64,000 nt of DNA from Owenia fusiformis (GCA_903813345.2 CAIIXF020000011.1:2072571-2136570); one strand, 5' to 3'. Positions 47,101-58,426 are shown, counted from the stretch's first letter. Notes: generated by a model not told the origin, from the sequence alone. Numbers and translations: made by a program.

Positions 47101-50100
47101 TTTTGAACTTTTTCTATGCAACAAGTGTTGTATTGGTTGAATTTTTTTGCTGACTGGTAACACATAAACAGAAAGTATTGTAATGTCAGAGTGTTGTATG
47201 GAAGGGGTTTGCAGGTCAATTTGAGAAAGCATTGTGGAAGAAAGGGGTGGTGAGAGAAGGGAACACCCTACTCCATATGGTCAATGCACCTGCCCATTGA
47301 TCTCAAAAAGTTCAGAAAACAATATCCCTGGACCTCAAAATTGAGCTCTTGGCCAATGCACTATATTGTCCACATCTGCTCACATGTGACTTGTTTATTT
47401 CTATATACTACTGATTTCTATAGAGAAAGAGAGGTTAGAGACATATGGATACGCAGGTTTATTAACATTGATTAAATAAAACAGCCCATGCAACGATCTT
47501 GCTACCATGTCAGAGAATGGATTCAGCCTTGTCTTACAATCTTGAGTTAAGAGGATGAGGAATTGTGTACACACAGCACTTGATGGAACCTATTTAGAGG
47601 AATGAATGTGGCATGAATACCACATAGTGATGATAAAATATTAAAAATCAACTATGGTATAACAAAATGGGGTAATTCATGACCATAATGGTTTGTTTTG
47701 TTCAGCCTGCATTCAACTGCATTGCATGTTAAATATCTTCAGAATATGTGACGTAAATGTCGGTCCCGGGGTACCCGTACCTCCTTCACAGAAATGAGGA
47801 TATATCAACATGTATTATATATTTTGTCTTCAAATCTTCAGAGTTGATAGATAATTGAATGATGAATCACTGGTAAGAAAATCGAAGGGATTGGTCTATA
47901 AAAAGCATCTGTGTAAAAAAGCGTCCATTACTTATTGATCCCCCCTCGTACAAGAGGTGATGCAACAAATAGTGGAATTAAGTTTTATTTTTATACTTAC
48001 ATATCATATTGCTGTGACAAACGATACTAAGGGCAATTATAACTAGAAGAAGGATACAAGAAGTAGCTCATTGCACGTTAAGGGCGAGAATATAAGCATT
48101 ACCCTTTGCTATTCGAGATTATTTTGCAAACAATATTTGTTTATACACCGTTGTTCCCTAGTTGCTCTTATAATGTTAGTATTTTGATGGGGCCTGCTTC
48201 GATGTGTGGTACAGGGAACTAAAGGGTGTGAAAGAACTCATGGGATTTTTTTGAAGGAGCTATAAGGCAGCGAAAAAACTTTGAAAATAAGGGGGACATA
48301 AGTATATTCATTTCACACTCGGATCTTAGTTTTGATACCCATAGCTTAAATATAAAGGAGGCCCTGATCAGAACGTTGTCACAATTTAGGATTTGGCACA
48401 TGATTCATATTCTAATTGCAAATGCATATATTATGCAGCATCAACATGTTAGAAATTATTATTTGTTTCGATGATATTTTTGTTTCATTTACTTTGGATG
48501 TGTTTTCTGTCATTCGTCGAAAAGAAAAAACAAATTGTTTTCAGAATTCGTTAACACTTTGTTCAACTTCATTGATGATGTTGTCGTAGGCTTATTTCTG
48601 TACAACATAATGATGATGAATATTTGGTAAAAAGGTAGCATTAAACAAACCATTAATTATGTTTACATACTTGTACAATTGACTCCAGCAAATTCAGCCT
48701 TGCATTTACACGTATATCTGTTCACTTCGTCAATACAGGTGCCTTCATTTTGACAGGGACTTGAATCGCACTCGTCTATATCTAAAATGATATACATGAA
48801 TTACTAATGAAGAAGGCGTAATTATACTCCATAACCCCTTATGTGCAGCAAGATCTGTTATTCAAAAATGCAGCAGCATACATGGAAAGACAAAGTCATC
48901 GGAAAAACAAAAAATTATGGAAGTTCCATCTATTGCGATTGTAGCGGAGGCATCAAAAGTTCAATGTCTGTTAAAAAACGTAACAAATTAAGTTTACCTC
49001 TGACCCCCACCCCTCTTAAAACCTAATTCTTAAAATGTTGATAATCGGGGTAGAGAATTGAAAAAAGATAATTTACCCAAGATATGACGGAAAACTGTAA
49101 GTTTCAGCACAATTTCTACAAGCTAAGAATGATGGTTAGCAACTTTCTAATATGGTAAAAACATTGATTTGTCGGATAGAAAACTTCAGTATTGAATCCC
49201 CCAGTTTAGTTCCTACGTTATCATATAGCCTAGTACAAATATTGAAATTTCTCAAAACCTGTTTCACAATTCCTCCCTGTGTAGCCACTCTTACACTGAC
49301 ACGTGTAGCCATCTTCTGTTTCGTTACAAGTTCCGTCATTTTCGCACGGTGTCAACTCGCAATAAGTTTTATCTGAAAATTAAAAAAAACTACTGGTAGG
49401 TCCTGTCCAGTGAGGCAATATTTTTAATTTTTCTTGTGAACTCGTCCGCGTATGCAAAATGTAAATGACGGCATGAGAAGTACTCGAAGACAACGGCAGT
49501 TATGCGATTGCAAGTGCCAACGGAAAACATCAAAAAGGTTTCAAAACGCAGCGTGCAAGTTAAAGAAAACATCAAAGGGTACACCTGTCATATCGAAATT
49601 AAATACAAACTATCAGAAATCACAATCCAATGTGAACAGAAAAAGTGTCTCATCCCCCAGCTCACCAACCATTCAAGCACCAATATCACAATCCAATACG
49701 CTAACCAGGATAAGTAAGTTATTCTCTTTGTTAGAAATTTCTGATTTTTAATTCACAAAATTATTTTAAAAGCATTAATTTGACAAATGTATATTTTTAA
49801 TCTAACGTTTGTGGTGCCATGATTATTTTTATTAGAATTCCTATTTGATTCCCTTTTTTCCACTTACGTACTTACTTAATGTCTTTACTAATGCTGCGAT
49901 GTCTCTTTTAATACAAGCATTGTCAGCTTTTATATCAGACACGTCCGTTTTTATGGAAGAAATGGCATTTGAGAGTGTTGAAAACATCTTTGTCAGTGTA
50001 GAAATACCAGCCGTTAGAGTGTCCACGTCGGAAGAAATACCAGTTGCCAAGGAAGATACTTCTTCTTTGATGCCAGCTTTTAAATCGGACATTTGGGTTG

Positions 50101-52442
50101 TTAGCGTTTCTTCAATTGCAGATACCAATAATATCATTTCTTTCAGCTCTTCTCTTGTCTTGTGGCAACACGATGTACCAGCATATGTGTCTGAAAGATA
50201 GTGGTTAACAACATGAAGCTCTAACAAAACATTCATGCGTCCAACATACTCTATCCTACCACGTGACCACGTTAAAAAGTAGTACAGGCGAAAGTGTAGT
50301 TGCAAATATAAGACGTGAGTTTATTTATATTTCCATATTTCTGGAGGTAAGCTCGATTTTACATCTTAGTAGTGTTCTACTATCAATAGATTCATCGAGC
50401 AGATTGAAGTGTATTATTACAAGAAACCTCTTATAGAACATTGATCTAACTTTACTTATGCTATAGAAGATCTTTCAACCTCCATTGGTTAAAAGGATAT
50501 GCAAATAATATAATTATAAAGTGTGTGGGTTGCATCTTTTCTGAAACACCCTGTACTTGAGATTATTTTTTGATTAACAAAATCGACGATCGCGACCAGG
50601 TATTTTATCGACGAACAAATATTGTTTGGCTTGGTACGACCGTACAATCTCTTCTGCTTAGATATTTATGGGTCCCATTTTAAATGATTTTTAAATTCTT
50701 TTCATTGTCTAATAATTGAAATCTTCTTATATTGTACTTTCAGGCAAAGTTAGTCAGTGCAATTTAGTGCTTTATACCACTGTATTATTTATTCTAAAAT
50801 ACACGTTCTGCCATTTTACACCAAATCGTTAAAACTTTTACAACTGTTTTGAAGGGGATCTATTGAACATTGATAAATTAACATGGGCTCAATATAAACG
50901 AGACCATTTCGAGTCCCGATATTCACCAGTAGGGCAACTTTTCAACACTACTTTGCTAGATTTCAAAAATAAATGTACGAATGATACTTTTGGTCAATGT
51001 CGAGTCCATTCTGTGAAACAGTAGCAAGAAAAAAATAGAACAGCAAAAAAGTAGTACAATAAATCAACGCCTCGAGTTTTTCACATGATGGAAAGGGAGA
51101 AAAGCTAAATATTGTTCAAGAAATGGTTTTGATTATATGTCTTTTTTATTAAAATTCTGCTAAAATACCGAACAATATCCCAAACTATAATAAAACTGTT
51201 TTAATAATTCTTAGTTGCCCTTATTTATTACATGACATATGTTTAAGGTAAATTAAAGTTAATTTGAAGTGCATGAAGATCGAGAGAATCGAGTGAAATC
51301 ATGCGAGCAAAAACAAAATCCCAAATTAATAAACACAAGGAGCACACGCGTCTCGAACTCGCAACCTCGTGGTTACGGCCACAATCGCCTAGCCTAAACG
51401 TGCTAGCACTCAAGCCCTCTCGGCCAACTCGACAACCCCAAAAGTAGACGTCATTTAACATCCGGTGTAAAAGGGTAGGAGGTCCTATTTATTTATGGTC
51501 CTACTCTCCATTGATTTATATGCTGTTCTCTTTCCCTTATTATCTTATACACAATCTGGGTCAGTAAGGGCCTTTAAAAAGGCGGACCATAATCACTAGG
51601 GGACCATAATTTCTTTCACACCGGGCTTTGTTTTGTCATCCAGGTTTTCTTTAGATGAGTGAAACTGGAAACAAAAAGGAAGAAAACAAATCTAATTTAT
51701 GTATAGAATAATTGTGCAACTGAACTGCTAACTGACTCTGCCTTATCAACTCTAGGTCCAAAATCCCCCTAAATCATAATTACCATACTCCCCCTTCAAA
51801 GGAATTTTGGTCCATAAGGGAAAGCCGATGTAAAAGGGTAGGAGATCCAATCAAATTATGGTCCTACTCTCCATTTATTTATATGTTGACCTCAATACAA
51901 CTCTTTCCCTCGTTATCTTATACGCAATCAGGGCCAGTAAGGGCCGTTAAGAAAGGGGACCATTATCCCTGGGGGACCATTATTTCTTTCACACCGGCAC
52001 CGCCATAGACGATAGAAAAAGGGCAGAAGGAAGAGTAAGCAGTTTGTAACTGAGAATATTAAATTCGTGTTTAATAATGTCCAATGGTTTAGGCTTGCTA
52101 AACAGCAACAACTTAAAAACATTTTAGGTTTCCATAATTGGGATCACAGAATCTTTTCTTAATGACCAATCTACCATCATAACATCTAGTGATGGTATCG
52201 ATACATGATTAGTAAAGAATAAGTCGGATTAGTTAGATACCCTTGCCACTAACACACTTATAACGTTCGGGATTTTCTGTTTCTGATGGAAACGATGGGC
52301 CAGAGGAAAATATTAAAAGATTCTACTCAGAAAGAATCCATGCGTTTTTTTAAACAAAAAGTGTATCAGGTAAATTTTACTTACCTTCTATATAGACAGC
52401 CAAGAATACTGTCAAAAGTCCTGTTAAACTGTCAAGTCTCAT
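43330..52442 (-). CDS. Gene B: secreted coiled coil + 2 EGF + NHL beta-propeller protein (5 exons, 462 aa)
   Basis: Model, minus strand: 52442-52385 (signal peptide), 50190-49876 (coiled coil), 49372-49259 (EGF1), 48781-48671 (EGF2), 44120-43330 (propeller). Exon lengths 58, 315, 114, 111 and 791 nt sum to 463 codons including TAA, all junctions phase 1. Residues 1-19 are the signal peptide, about 20-124 the SCCHK-headed coiled coil, 125-199 two EGF modules, 200-462 the propeller. Its closest relative is gene C, and homologous intron and 5' flanking sequence show that the two arose by duplication. Introns 1 and 4 hold transposons, which explains the greater gene length. The role as a secreted recognition or matrix protein is inferred from domains only. 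Confidence 0.87.
44508..44538. repeat. Short perfect hairpin
   Basis: GCGTTGGGATA and TATCCCAACGC with an 8-bp loop, in gene B intron 4. Confidence 0.85.
44950..45451 (-). mobile_element. Internally deleted mariner-type element (gene B intron 4)
   Basis: Inverted ends GTGGTCAAAGAAACGGAAAC ... (44953) and GTTTCCAGTTTTTTTGACCACCCTGTA (ending 45451), with TTTGTCATTTTAAG / CTTAAAATGACAAA further in. Between them, minus strand, is a transposase C-terminal scrap reading LWGYGRDRVYKND, LGTIADLKNEI. About 500 bp remain; non-autonomous. The outermost left bases are eroded. Confidence 0.8.
45589..46484. mobile_element. Fold-back element whose inverted ends are themselves hairpins
   Basis: TTTAAGAAATATAGACC (45590) matches GGTCTATATTTCTTAA (ending 46482), and inside, GGTCTAAATTACGATTCGAAC (45717) matches GTTCGAATCGTAATATAGACC (about 46320). 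Each ~140-bp end also pairs with itself (AATATCGTCGAATACACCC / GGGTGTGTTCGACGATATT). No gene. Intron 4 of gene B. Confidence 0.78.
46129..46205. repeat. Hairpin TTGACTTTGTTCACAGTTTAT
   Basis: TGACTTTGTTCACAGTTTAT and its exact inverse are about 28 bp apart, inside the fold-back element 45589-46484. Confidence 0.88.
46862..47948. mobile_element. Mariner-type non-autonomous element with ~210-bp inverted ends
   Basis: Ends CGAGGGGTGATCAATAAGTA and its inverse TACTTATTGATCCCCCCTCG, flanked by TA (46860-46861 and 47949-47950). The arms reach inward to about 47071 and 47742 (ACGTAAATGTCGGTCCCGGG) at roughly 95% identity. 1087 bp. No transposase. Interrupts the family-shared intron sequence of gene B: the left flank resembles 30750-30860 and the right flank 3650-3790. 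Confidence 0.88.
48228..48345. repeat. Inverted copy of 41330-41440 repeat
   Basis: GAAGGAGCTATAAGGCAGCG and GTATATTCATTTCACAC are the inverse of CGCTGCCTTATAGCTCCTTC and GTGTGAAATGAATATAC at 41362-41430. Confidence 0.85.
48671..48781 (-). CDS. Gene B exon 4: calcium-binding EGF module 2
   Basis: 37 codons, phase 1-1. Acceptor CATTTTAG|ATATAGAC, donor ACAA|GTATGT. DIDEC start, CIDEVNRYTC core, six cysteines. Nearly identical to gene C exon 5; the middle EGF of gene C has no counterpart here. Confidence 0.9.
49259..49372 (-). CDS. Gene B exon 3: EGF-like module 1
   Basis: 38 codons, phase 1-1. Acceptor ATTTTCAG|ATAAAAC, donor AAACAG|GTTTTG. Six cysteines: [29 protein letters not shown]. Orthologous in position to gene C exon 3. 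Confidence 0.9.
49876..50190 (-). CDS. Gene B exon 2: Cys-Cys-headed coiled coil
   Basis: 105 codons, phase 1-1. Acceptor CTATCTTTCAG|ACACAT. Donor chosen as TTAA|GTAAGT because it gives phase 1 and aligns with the gene C donor; the alternative TAC|GTAAGT eight bases later would be phase 0. DTYAGTSCCHKTR then regular heptads ([39 protein letters not shown]). Long polar/hydrophobic alternation without Pro supports a coiled coil. Confidence 0.83.
51243..51447 (-). mobile_element. tRNA-derived SINE (type II tRNA-like head)
   Basis: Minus strand from about 51446: GTCGAGTTGGCCGAGAGGGC (A-box-like TGGCCGAGAGG), then a long variable-arm-like part, then GGTTGCGAGTTCGAGACGCG (B box). The order and spacing recall tRNA-Ser/Leu, but the 3' acceptor strand does not pair, so it is a SINE head or pseudo-tRNA rather than a tRNA gene. 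The body continues to about 51243. Confidence 0.6.
51462..51624. mobile_element. MITE with CCGGTGTRAAAG ends, copy 1
   Basis: CCGGTGTAAAAGGGTAGGAG ... TTTCTTTCACACCGG. 163 bp. Copy 2 is at 51825-51997 in the same orientation. Internal sequence GGTCCTACTCTCCAT is shared. Confidence 0.82.
51825..51997. mobile_element. MITE with CCGGTGTRAAAG ends, copy 2
   Basis: CCGATGTAAAAGGGTAGGAG ... TTTCTTTCACACCGG. 173 bp. Close relative of copy 1, about 200 bp away, so local duplication or nearby insertion. Confidence 0.82.
52385..52442 (-). CDS. Gene B exon 1: signal peptide
   Basis: ATG then RLDSLTGLLTVFLAVYIE. 58 nt, phase 1 end at GAAG|GTAAGT. Same length and nearly the same sequence as gene C exon 1. 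The upstream flank is also conserved between the two genes. Confidence 0.82.
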
Positions 52443-52710
52443 CTTTTTCAGTTACTCGTAGATTCTTTAGTTCAATGCGTAAGTGTCGTCGACGTCAAAT
52501 TCGATCGCGTTTGCTTTTAAAGTTGTATAATGCTTAATGTGTATACTTGTTAATATATCAAACATAATATTGAAATGTTATACAAAGGAAATATAAATTT
52601 GTTTTATGTTTGTCTGAAATATTTAATTGTATAAATTATTTGCCTTTTGCAAGAATTAAGGGAACTAGGGATAAAACGGTCATGTTTGTGAAAACAAAGC
52701 TACTAAATGA
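52443..52710 (-). promoter_or_regulatory. 5' flank of gene B, conserved with gene C
   Basis: Shares several blocks with the gene C upstream region. A TTTAAAAG stretch near 52513-52520 on the minus strand, about 75 nt before the ATG, could be a TATA-like element. Weak evidence. Confidence 0.35.
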
Positions 52711-54150
52711 ACATATGGCTACAGCATGTGAACCCTTGTAAGAGTGGGGATAACAAAAAATCATCAAACCATGAAAATGCCTAAAAGGTTGTTGCGAATT
52801 CATTGATTTCAACAACAGAGTCCCAATACAGACAAATCGATACCAAAATTGCGCTATATAAAAAAAACATTTTTGAGCATAAACTGAATACTTTCCATTA
52901 GAGCTGACAAAATTTTCTGAAAAGTATGCCCTTTGTCATTGTTATACTACATAATACTACATTTACTACAATGTATTTCTATATAATATTTATACATACT
53001 ATAGACTCAGTTATTTTGACTTAAATGACCTAACAGCTTCGTTAATGCAATACGTTCGGCTGCCATTAAGACATAGCTTAACAGAGCACCGAGTGCTAAA
53101 GGTAAACCATCGCATCTTCCATAAACTGTGCTTAACATCGCAAACATCAGAGTTCGGCAAAACAGATCATGAATTAAGTTCGGCAAAACGACTTCATGTG
53201 CATACGAAGAATGTAGTATTGACCATTTATCATCAATGGGGCTGCATATTGGAGACACGTGATCAAGGACACAGGAAAGGGGGTCTTATCACATATTTTT
53301 CAATATTTTGATTTTTCTTTATCTAAAAAGCACAAAGAGACATTGCTCAATCCTAATGAGCCATTGCTTCCGCTGAAACATTTTTGTGCTTGTCCAATGT
53401 GTTGGAAAGATTCGAATCTTTGATGTGACCATTTCAAAAGATTTATCCAAAGGAATTCCGTTAAAGAGTTTATTGCACTGTATATCAATTTTCTTTTCCT
53501 ATCGAAATTATATAAAACGTGCTCCCCTGAATCAATATAGATGCTCCACAGGCGTAACAACCCCAAGACTTCACTATAATGGACGAATAAAGAAGTATAA
53601 AAATGCCAATCTGAATTATGTTCTATTTATTCTCCTTGGAAAGAGAGCAAATGGCCTTGAACCTAGATTGCACGCGCGATCTGAAGTAAGCCTACGTGCA
53701 ATGCATTTCTGATGTACAAGAATAATCTAATTGTACATCCCGTATTGCACCAATCAATCGAAATATTGTAAAAACAAGCATATTTCTAAATTGAGTAAAA
53801 AAGAAGTGTTTTAAACAAAAATGATAATAATAATATCAATATATATATAATTTGCGCAAGCCACGCGAACTTTCAAATTTCTGTCATGATCATGAAGTTG
53901 TTGTGTGGTCAAAATAAGCTCAGTTTCATCACAAGGGCGCCGGGGATTAGTATTGTGTTAAAAATTAAATCCACATAATACTCCCATCGCCAAGGTCCCG
54001 ATACAGTGTGAATCTGACCTTATGTAAGCGAGGTATTATTGGGCGTGTTCACTCAGGTGTTGTAATAATCGCTCGCGAATCGCAGCTCTGTCACGGTGAA
54101 TAGATGAGACACGATTCAAATTCAAATTGGTTTTAGCCTACTTCAAACGT
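52711..54150. other. No gene supported
   Basis: Open frames 53007-53258 (minus, hydrophobic C-terminal half), 53045-53311 and 53386-53712 (plus) overlap one another and show no known domain. 53007-53258 is preceded by an acceptor-like CTCCAATATGCAG, but nothing else supports an exon. Confidence 0.35.
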
Positions 54151-54382
54151 ATTCCGAGTGAACACAATCAGGGGCCCAAACATTGTGAACTATTTATTCA
54201 CAATTACACAGGAGTGAGCGTGATAAGCTCTACTCAAAATGTATTCTGAGTGAACTCAACATGGGGGCCTAAACATCGTCAACTGTTCATTCATAATTAC
54301 AGGAGTGAACGTAACCAGCTCTATATTCATGTAGTCTAATGTGCCTATGTAGACGTCATCGTAGGCTCATGAATATAGAGTT
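54150..54382. repeat. Two ~90-bp direct repeats and a hairpin
   Basis: GTGAACACAATCAGGGGCCC and GTGAACTCAACATGGGGGCC start similar units about 95 bp apart. CTCTATATTCATG / CATGAATATAGAG closes a hairpin at 54322-54380. Confidence 0.75.
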
Positions 54383-55470
54383 CAATTGATCGAAACCGAA
54401 ACAACACGTTCACTGAATTGTGATTTATTAAGAACAACAAACAATTATTTGTATTTTTATATTCTAATTCATTTCCTTATGCTATGATGAAGTTTATTCA
54501 ACGGGAGTCGCAATTATTTATATATACCGTACAATAAACACTTTAAACGGCTACGCTAATATATTTCTAAGGATACATTGAACAAAAAAAAAACAGATTC
54601 CAAAAATGTAATTTATTCTAGCAAATCTACACGATATACGTTTGAGGAATCATGTATCATAATTATAATATTTGTGTCCGTCTTACCCCAGTTTCCCTAA
54701 TTTAAGCGTTTATATTAAGTCATACTGACACAATCCTGCACTAACTTGTTATTAATATCCGTGCTGTTTTCTTAATAACGCAAATATATATAATCAATTT
54801 CAATTTTTAATCAATAATCAAAACCAATATCCAAACACAAGCATGCTTTGATATGTTTTAAATGAAAGCGCATATGCCATACTTTCAAAAAGGACTGTAC
54901 CTTGCATTTATGCAAACGATTCCAAAACAATCTGTATGTAACATTACATATTTTTATCTTGGTTTTATCAGATGATCAGTCACAATTTATAAAGGCAAAA
55001 CTTTCAGGAACCCAATTTTCAAACAATACTATCGAATTTAAAGATAATAATTCTAACCTTGTGCCATAGTAGGTATCAGCTTTTACTGATAATGGTGACA
55101 GAAGTACCAAACTGAATCTTTCCTACCCTGCGTGCAGAGTCTAGTTAAACTGAAGACGAAGCTCTCTAGTGAAGTCAAACGAATGCACAGGGTAAATCTT
55201 TCCGCAAGGAGCCATTTAATAACTTCTGTATTGCCATTGAATTTAGAGAGAAAGGACCAAATAATCAATGCATTTGAGAAAGAAACTTATTTGAGAAAAA
55301 ATCTATTGCTTTGTCAGGACGTTGTCATTGACTAAGCTGTTTCTTTACTTTTTGCAGCTTCCTATACGCCTCCTTCGATTTGACTCGCTTACTGGTGTTT
55401 GTGTAGCTATCAGTATACTTGTTTGTGAGTTGTACCCACTTTCACAGCAAAACAAGTGAATCAAATCCAC
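54383..55470. other. No gene or repeat recognised
   Basis: AT-rich. Short frames at 55083-55335 on both strands overlap and have no domain. Confidence 0.4.
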
Positions 55471-55477
55471 GAATCAT

Positions 55478-55560
55478 GGAGGCAGGATTCAAGCAGAATT
55501 CATATGCGCATATGAATCCTGTATAAAATTCTGCCTCCAGGATTCATGCAGGATTCGCTG
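55478..55560. repeat. Near-perfect palindrome centred on CATATGCGCATATG
   Basis: GGAGGCAGGATT ... AGAATTCATATGCGCATATG ... AATTCTGCCTCC. The GGATTCATATG motif recurs at 56157, 56228 and 56277. Confidence 0.82.
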
Positions 55561-55978
55561 TTTAAATAATTTACAAATGAATGCTGTAGCCAGGATTCAA
55601 ACATGACCGTGCTCTATTCGAATTTCTCAACCAATCAGAATGCAGCATAGCCAATATAGAACGTTCTCTAATTCTCCATAGATGCACGACCATGCTCTAT
55701 TCAATCTGCAATTTGCATTGTTTTGAGTGACGTCACATCTCAGCTGCACATCTGGGGCTCTGTCCGGGGATAGCTTTTCTTTTTTACTCCCTCCATAACT
55801 ATTTTATTTTATCAACACCCCATGTTTGCATACACCGTATAAAATCTAAAACGGGGAGTAAAATAGAACAGCCCAAACAAATTCTAAAATTTTTCCGGCC
55901 GACTTCAGAATCTTGACAGCATGCGTATTCTTCCTTCATGCCCGTTCCACAGACACGGCTTTTACTAATTTTTATGTT

Positions 55979-56147
55979 TGAATCGGAATAAATAATGATA
56001 GGCCATTCAATATGGTGAAATTCAGCACTCGTTGGACAGAATGTTAGTACAAATGCACTCACCTTCGGTTCGTGCTTTGTACAACATTCTGTCCAACTCG
56101 TGCTGAATTTCACCATATTGAATGGCCTATCATTATTTATTCCTTAA
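55979..56147. mobile_element. Hairpin MITE, ~60-bp arms
   Basis: AATAATGATAGGCCATTCAA (55990) and TTGAATGGCCTATCATTATT (ending about 56139) are perfect inverse copies, extending to GACAGAATGTT / AACATTCTGTC. Surrounded by GGATTCATATG repeats, so it split that repeat. Confidence 0.88.
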
Positions 56148-56474
56148 TTCAAGCAGGATTCATATGTCTGTATGTAAGGTACATGAGGTAGTTTACAAAT
56201 GAATCCAACCTTCGGGATTCTTGCAGGATTCATATGGAATGAAGTTAACAAATGAATCATGTAAGAGTTCAAGCAGGATTCATATGTAAGGTAGTTTACA
56301 AATATAATCTACCAACTTTTTAAATTACATTGAAATATACTCCTCAAAATAAGATAGGACCAGAGGTTTACATGTTAACCCCAATATTTGTTTGAATTAC
56401 TATTTTTTAGGCTTGGAACAAAAGAAAACCTGATAAAGTAAATAAATCTGTATCTTGATTCTATTTTCTATTAA

Positions 56475-57046
56475 AGGGTTCCGATTAGCATCCCGTATAA
56501 AAACAATATGGCGGCTCCAGGCGAATCAACTGGATCAGTCCATTTTTAAGAAAGAAGGGGAGTTCTGTAAAATCCAGTTTATTGAAATTGTCTTTGAGAT
56601 AAAGTAATCCGTTTATAATGATTTTGAAAACGTTATCCATAGAGTGATTGCGTTCAAAGAATACATGTACAACAGCCAATATAAATCCTTGTATTAGAAA
56701 CCGGTTTGTCTTGCTTTGTTTCATTTGTAGGATATTTCATATGCCAAGCTGTGTGCTATTACGTTATGGGGAAATTTAGATGCCAATTTTTCCTTATTAT
56801 ACACACATAGAAGATCCTGAAACTTCACCCATAAATGTGGAATTGATTTGTCAAAATAAAAATCACCCTTTTATAAATGTGTGACGATCTTTAATATACT
56901 TATGCTATATAACAGCTAGAGGTGTTGACACAACGACCTCGAACCTGTGAACCCTTGAGTAATATTCCGGGATCGGGCCTTTTATACTAAACGGTGAGCA
57001 ACACCAAAAACGAGCGTTCGATTTGCTAAACGATATGCGTCACCCT
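56475..57046. mobile_element. TTAA-flanked MITE, copy 2
   Basis: Sister of 25898-26474, flanked by TTAA at 56471-56474 and 57047-57050. Flanking sequences differ from those of copy 1, so it spread by transposition rather than by the segmental duplication. Confidence 0.85.
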
Positions 57047-57050
57047 TTAA

Positions 57051-57636
57051 GTCTGCAAAATTCAATGTTATATCTCCAATGCAATGGGTCAAAACTTGAT
57101 GTCAAAATTGATGAATTTCATAAAATTTTGAAAATATGGCATCTCATCTATTATCGACTTCTCTTATATAGTGCCAGAATGTTCACCAAAGAATTCAATA
57201 TTCCCTGATAAAGGTACTAATAGTTCACCCCCTCAAAATCTTTTTTTCTTACTGTATTTTCAATGTTTGAATAGCATAATTCGTATTGTCACAGTTTTTC
57301 ACATGGGATGATTGCCATCACAATTGTAACAAAACATTTTTATTTAGAATTATATCATCTATATTCTAAAATGATACGTGACATCACAATAGCTAGAACA
57401 ATTGATTTAGTGGTCTATATTGGAATATGCATGACCGCTAAAATCCATGAATGCAAAAAGTTGTGTTTCTTCTCTGTTTTACATACTAGAATCGTAACAG
57501 AGACCTCGATTTAATGATTTATGTCAAATACTAGTAGATGACCTCAAATTTTACTCGTGCCATTCCCAAATACCTTAATCGCTGAGCGATTTCGGTCTTT
57601 TAACAATGAACAGAATTAAATTTTTATCATGACACC
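57051..57636. other. No gene recognised
   Basis: AT-rich. Frames at 57023-57208 and 57308-57514 have no support. Confidence 0.4.
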
Positions 57637-57638
57637 TA

Positions 57639-58426
57639 GCCTTGCCCAAGTCGGTCTCTTTTACTATCTTGTTTCTAATATGACCGCCTTGCACCAAAGA
57701 GAAAGCCACGTGCTTTACCGACTCAATGTTTATGTCGGTAAAATTTGACCAATCAACGACGGCCCTGCAGCGTTAGCCCATTATTATGCAAAACAAATAC
57801 ACTTTTTAGTTTTCGCCGGGACTTTTCACGAACAAATCTTGCATGAATTCATCATGAAAATACAAATATTATATCAGATAAATATCAATCAGAGTTTAGT
57901 GGATGCCGGAGCATCGATCGGTAACCGGAGGTGAGAAGATTTCAACAATAAACGTTGAAACGATCGCTGAATTCAAAATGAACATGTAGGCTGAGATTCA
58001 ATCACTGATCGAAGACTACATGACCCGCTACATTGGACTAGGTCTTGCATTTTCATCGCAAAATCAGTTTTAAATCTATTGCATGATTTAATTTATATTA
58101 ATGACTTACATTCCCTATGTACATTTAATTACATGTAACTCTAAAGAAACGATCGATCAGATCATTGAATTTCAAGTCGTAGACGGGAAGATTGCTTTGC
58201 TTAAATGCGGGTTAACGATTGGTCAATTAGCCTGAAGTCACACGTCGTGTCCACGCGTATATCTGTCAATAAATAAGGTTTCGCGATACCCCTGATAGCG
58301 TAGGCATTATGGAAATCTCGAAACCGTTGAATATCTTAGCATAATATCAGCAGCGATGTGTTGGATTGTACAAGGCGGTAATAATTCAAGATCAGATAAG
58401 TAAAAAACTACCGACTTGGGCAAGGC
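57639..58426. mobile_element. Non-autonomous DNA transposon with TA-flanked inverted ends
   Basis: GCCTTGCCCAAGTCGGT at 57639 and ACCGACTTGGGCAAGGC ending 58426, flanked by TA on both sides. The arms continue with gaps to ACCGCCTTG / CAAGGCGGT, about 65 bp. 788 bp. TA duplication suggests the Tc1/mariner group. No transposase. Confidence 0.82.

Larger units (their letters stand above)
50191..52384. other. Gene B intron 1
   Basis: 2.2-kb intron with a tRNA-like SINE head and two CCGGTGT MITEs (listed separately). No extra exon found. Confidence 0.6.

Noticed and set aside
49452-49751. 99-codon plus frame in gene B intron 2
   Set aside because: The conserved gene C counterpart is not open in that frame; basic/Ser composition only.
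53007-53258. Possible transmembrane exon, minus strand
   Set aside because: One acceptor-like site and a hydrophobic stretch only; no donor, no domain, overlapping frame on the plus strand.
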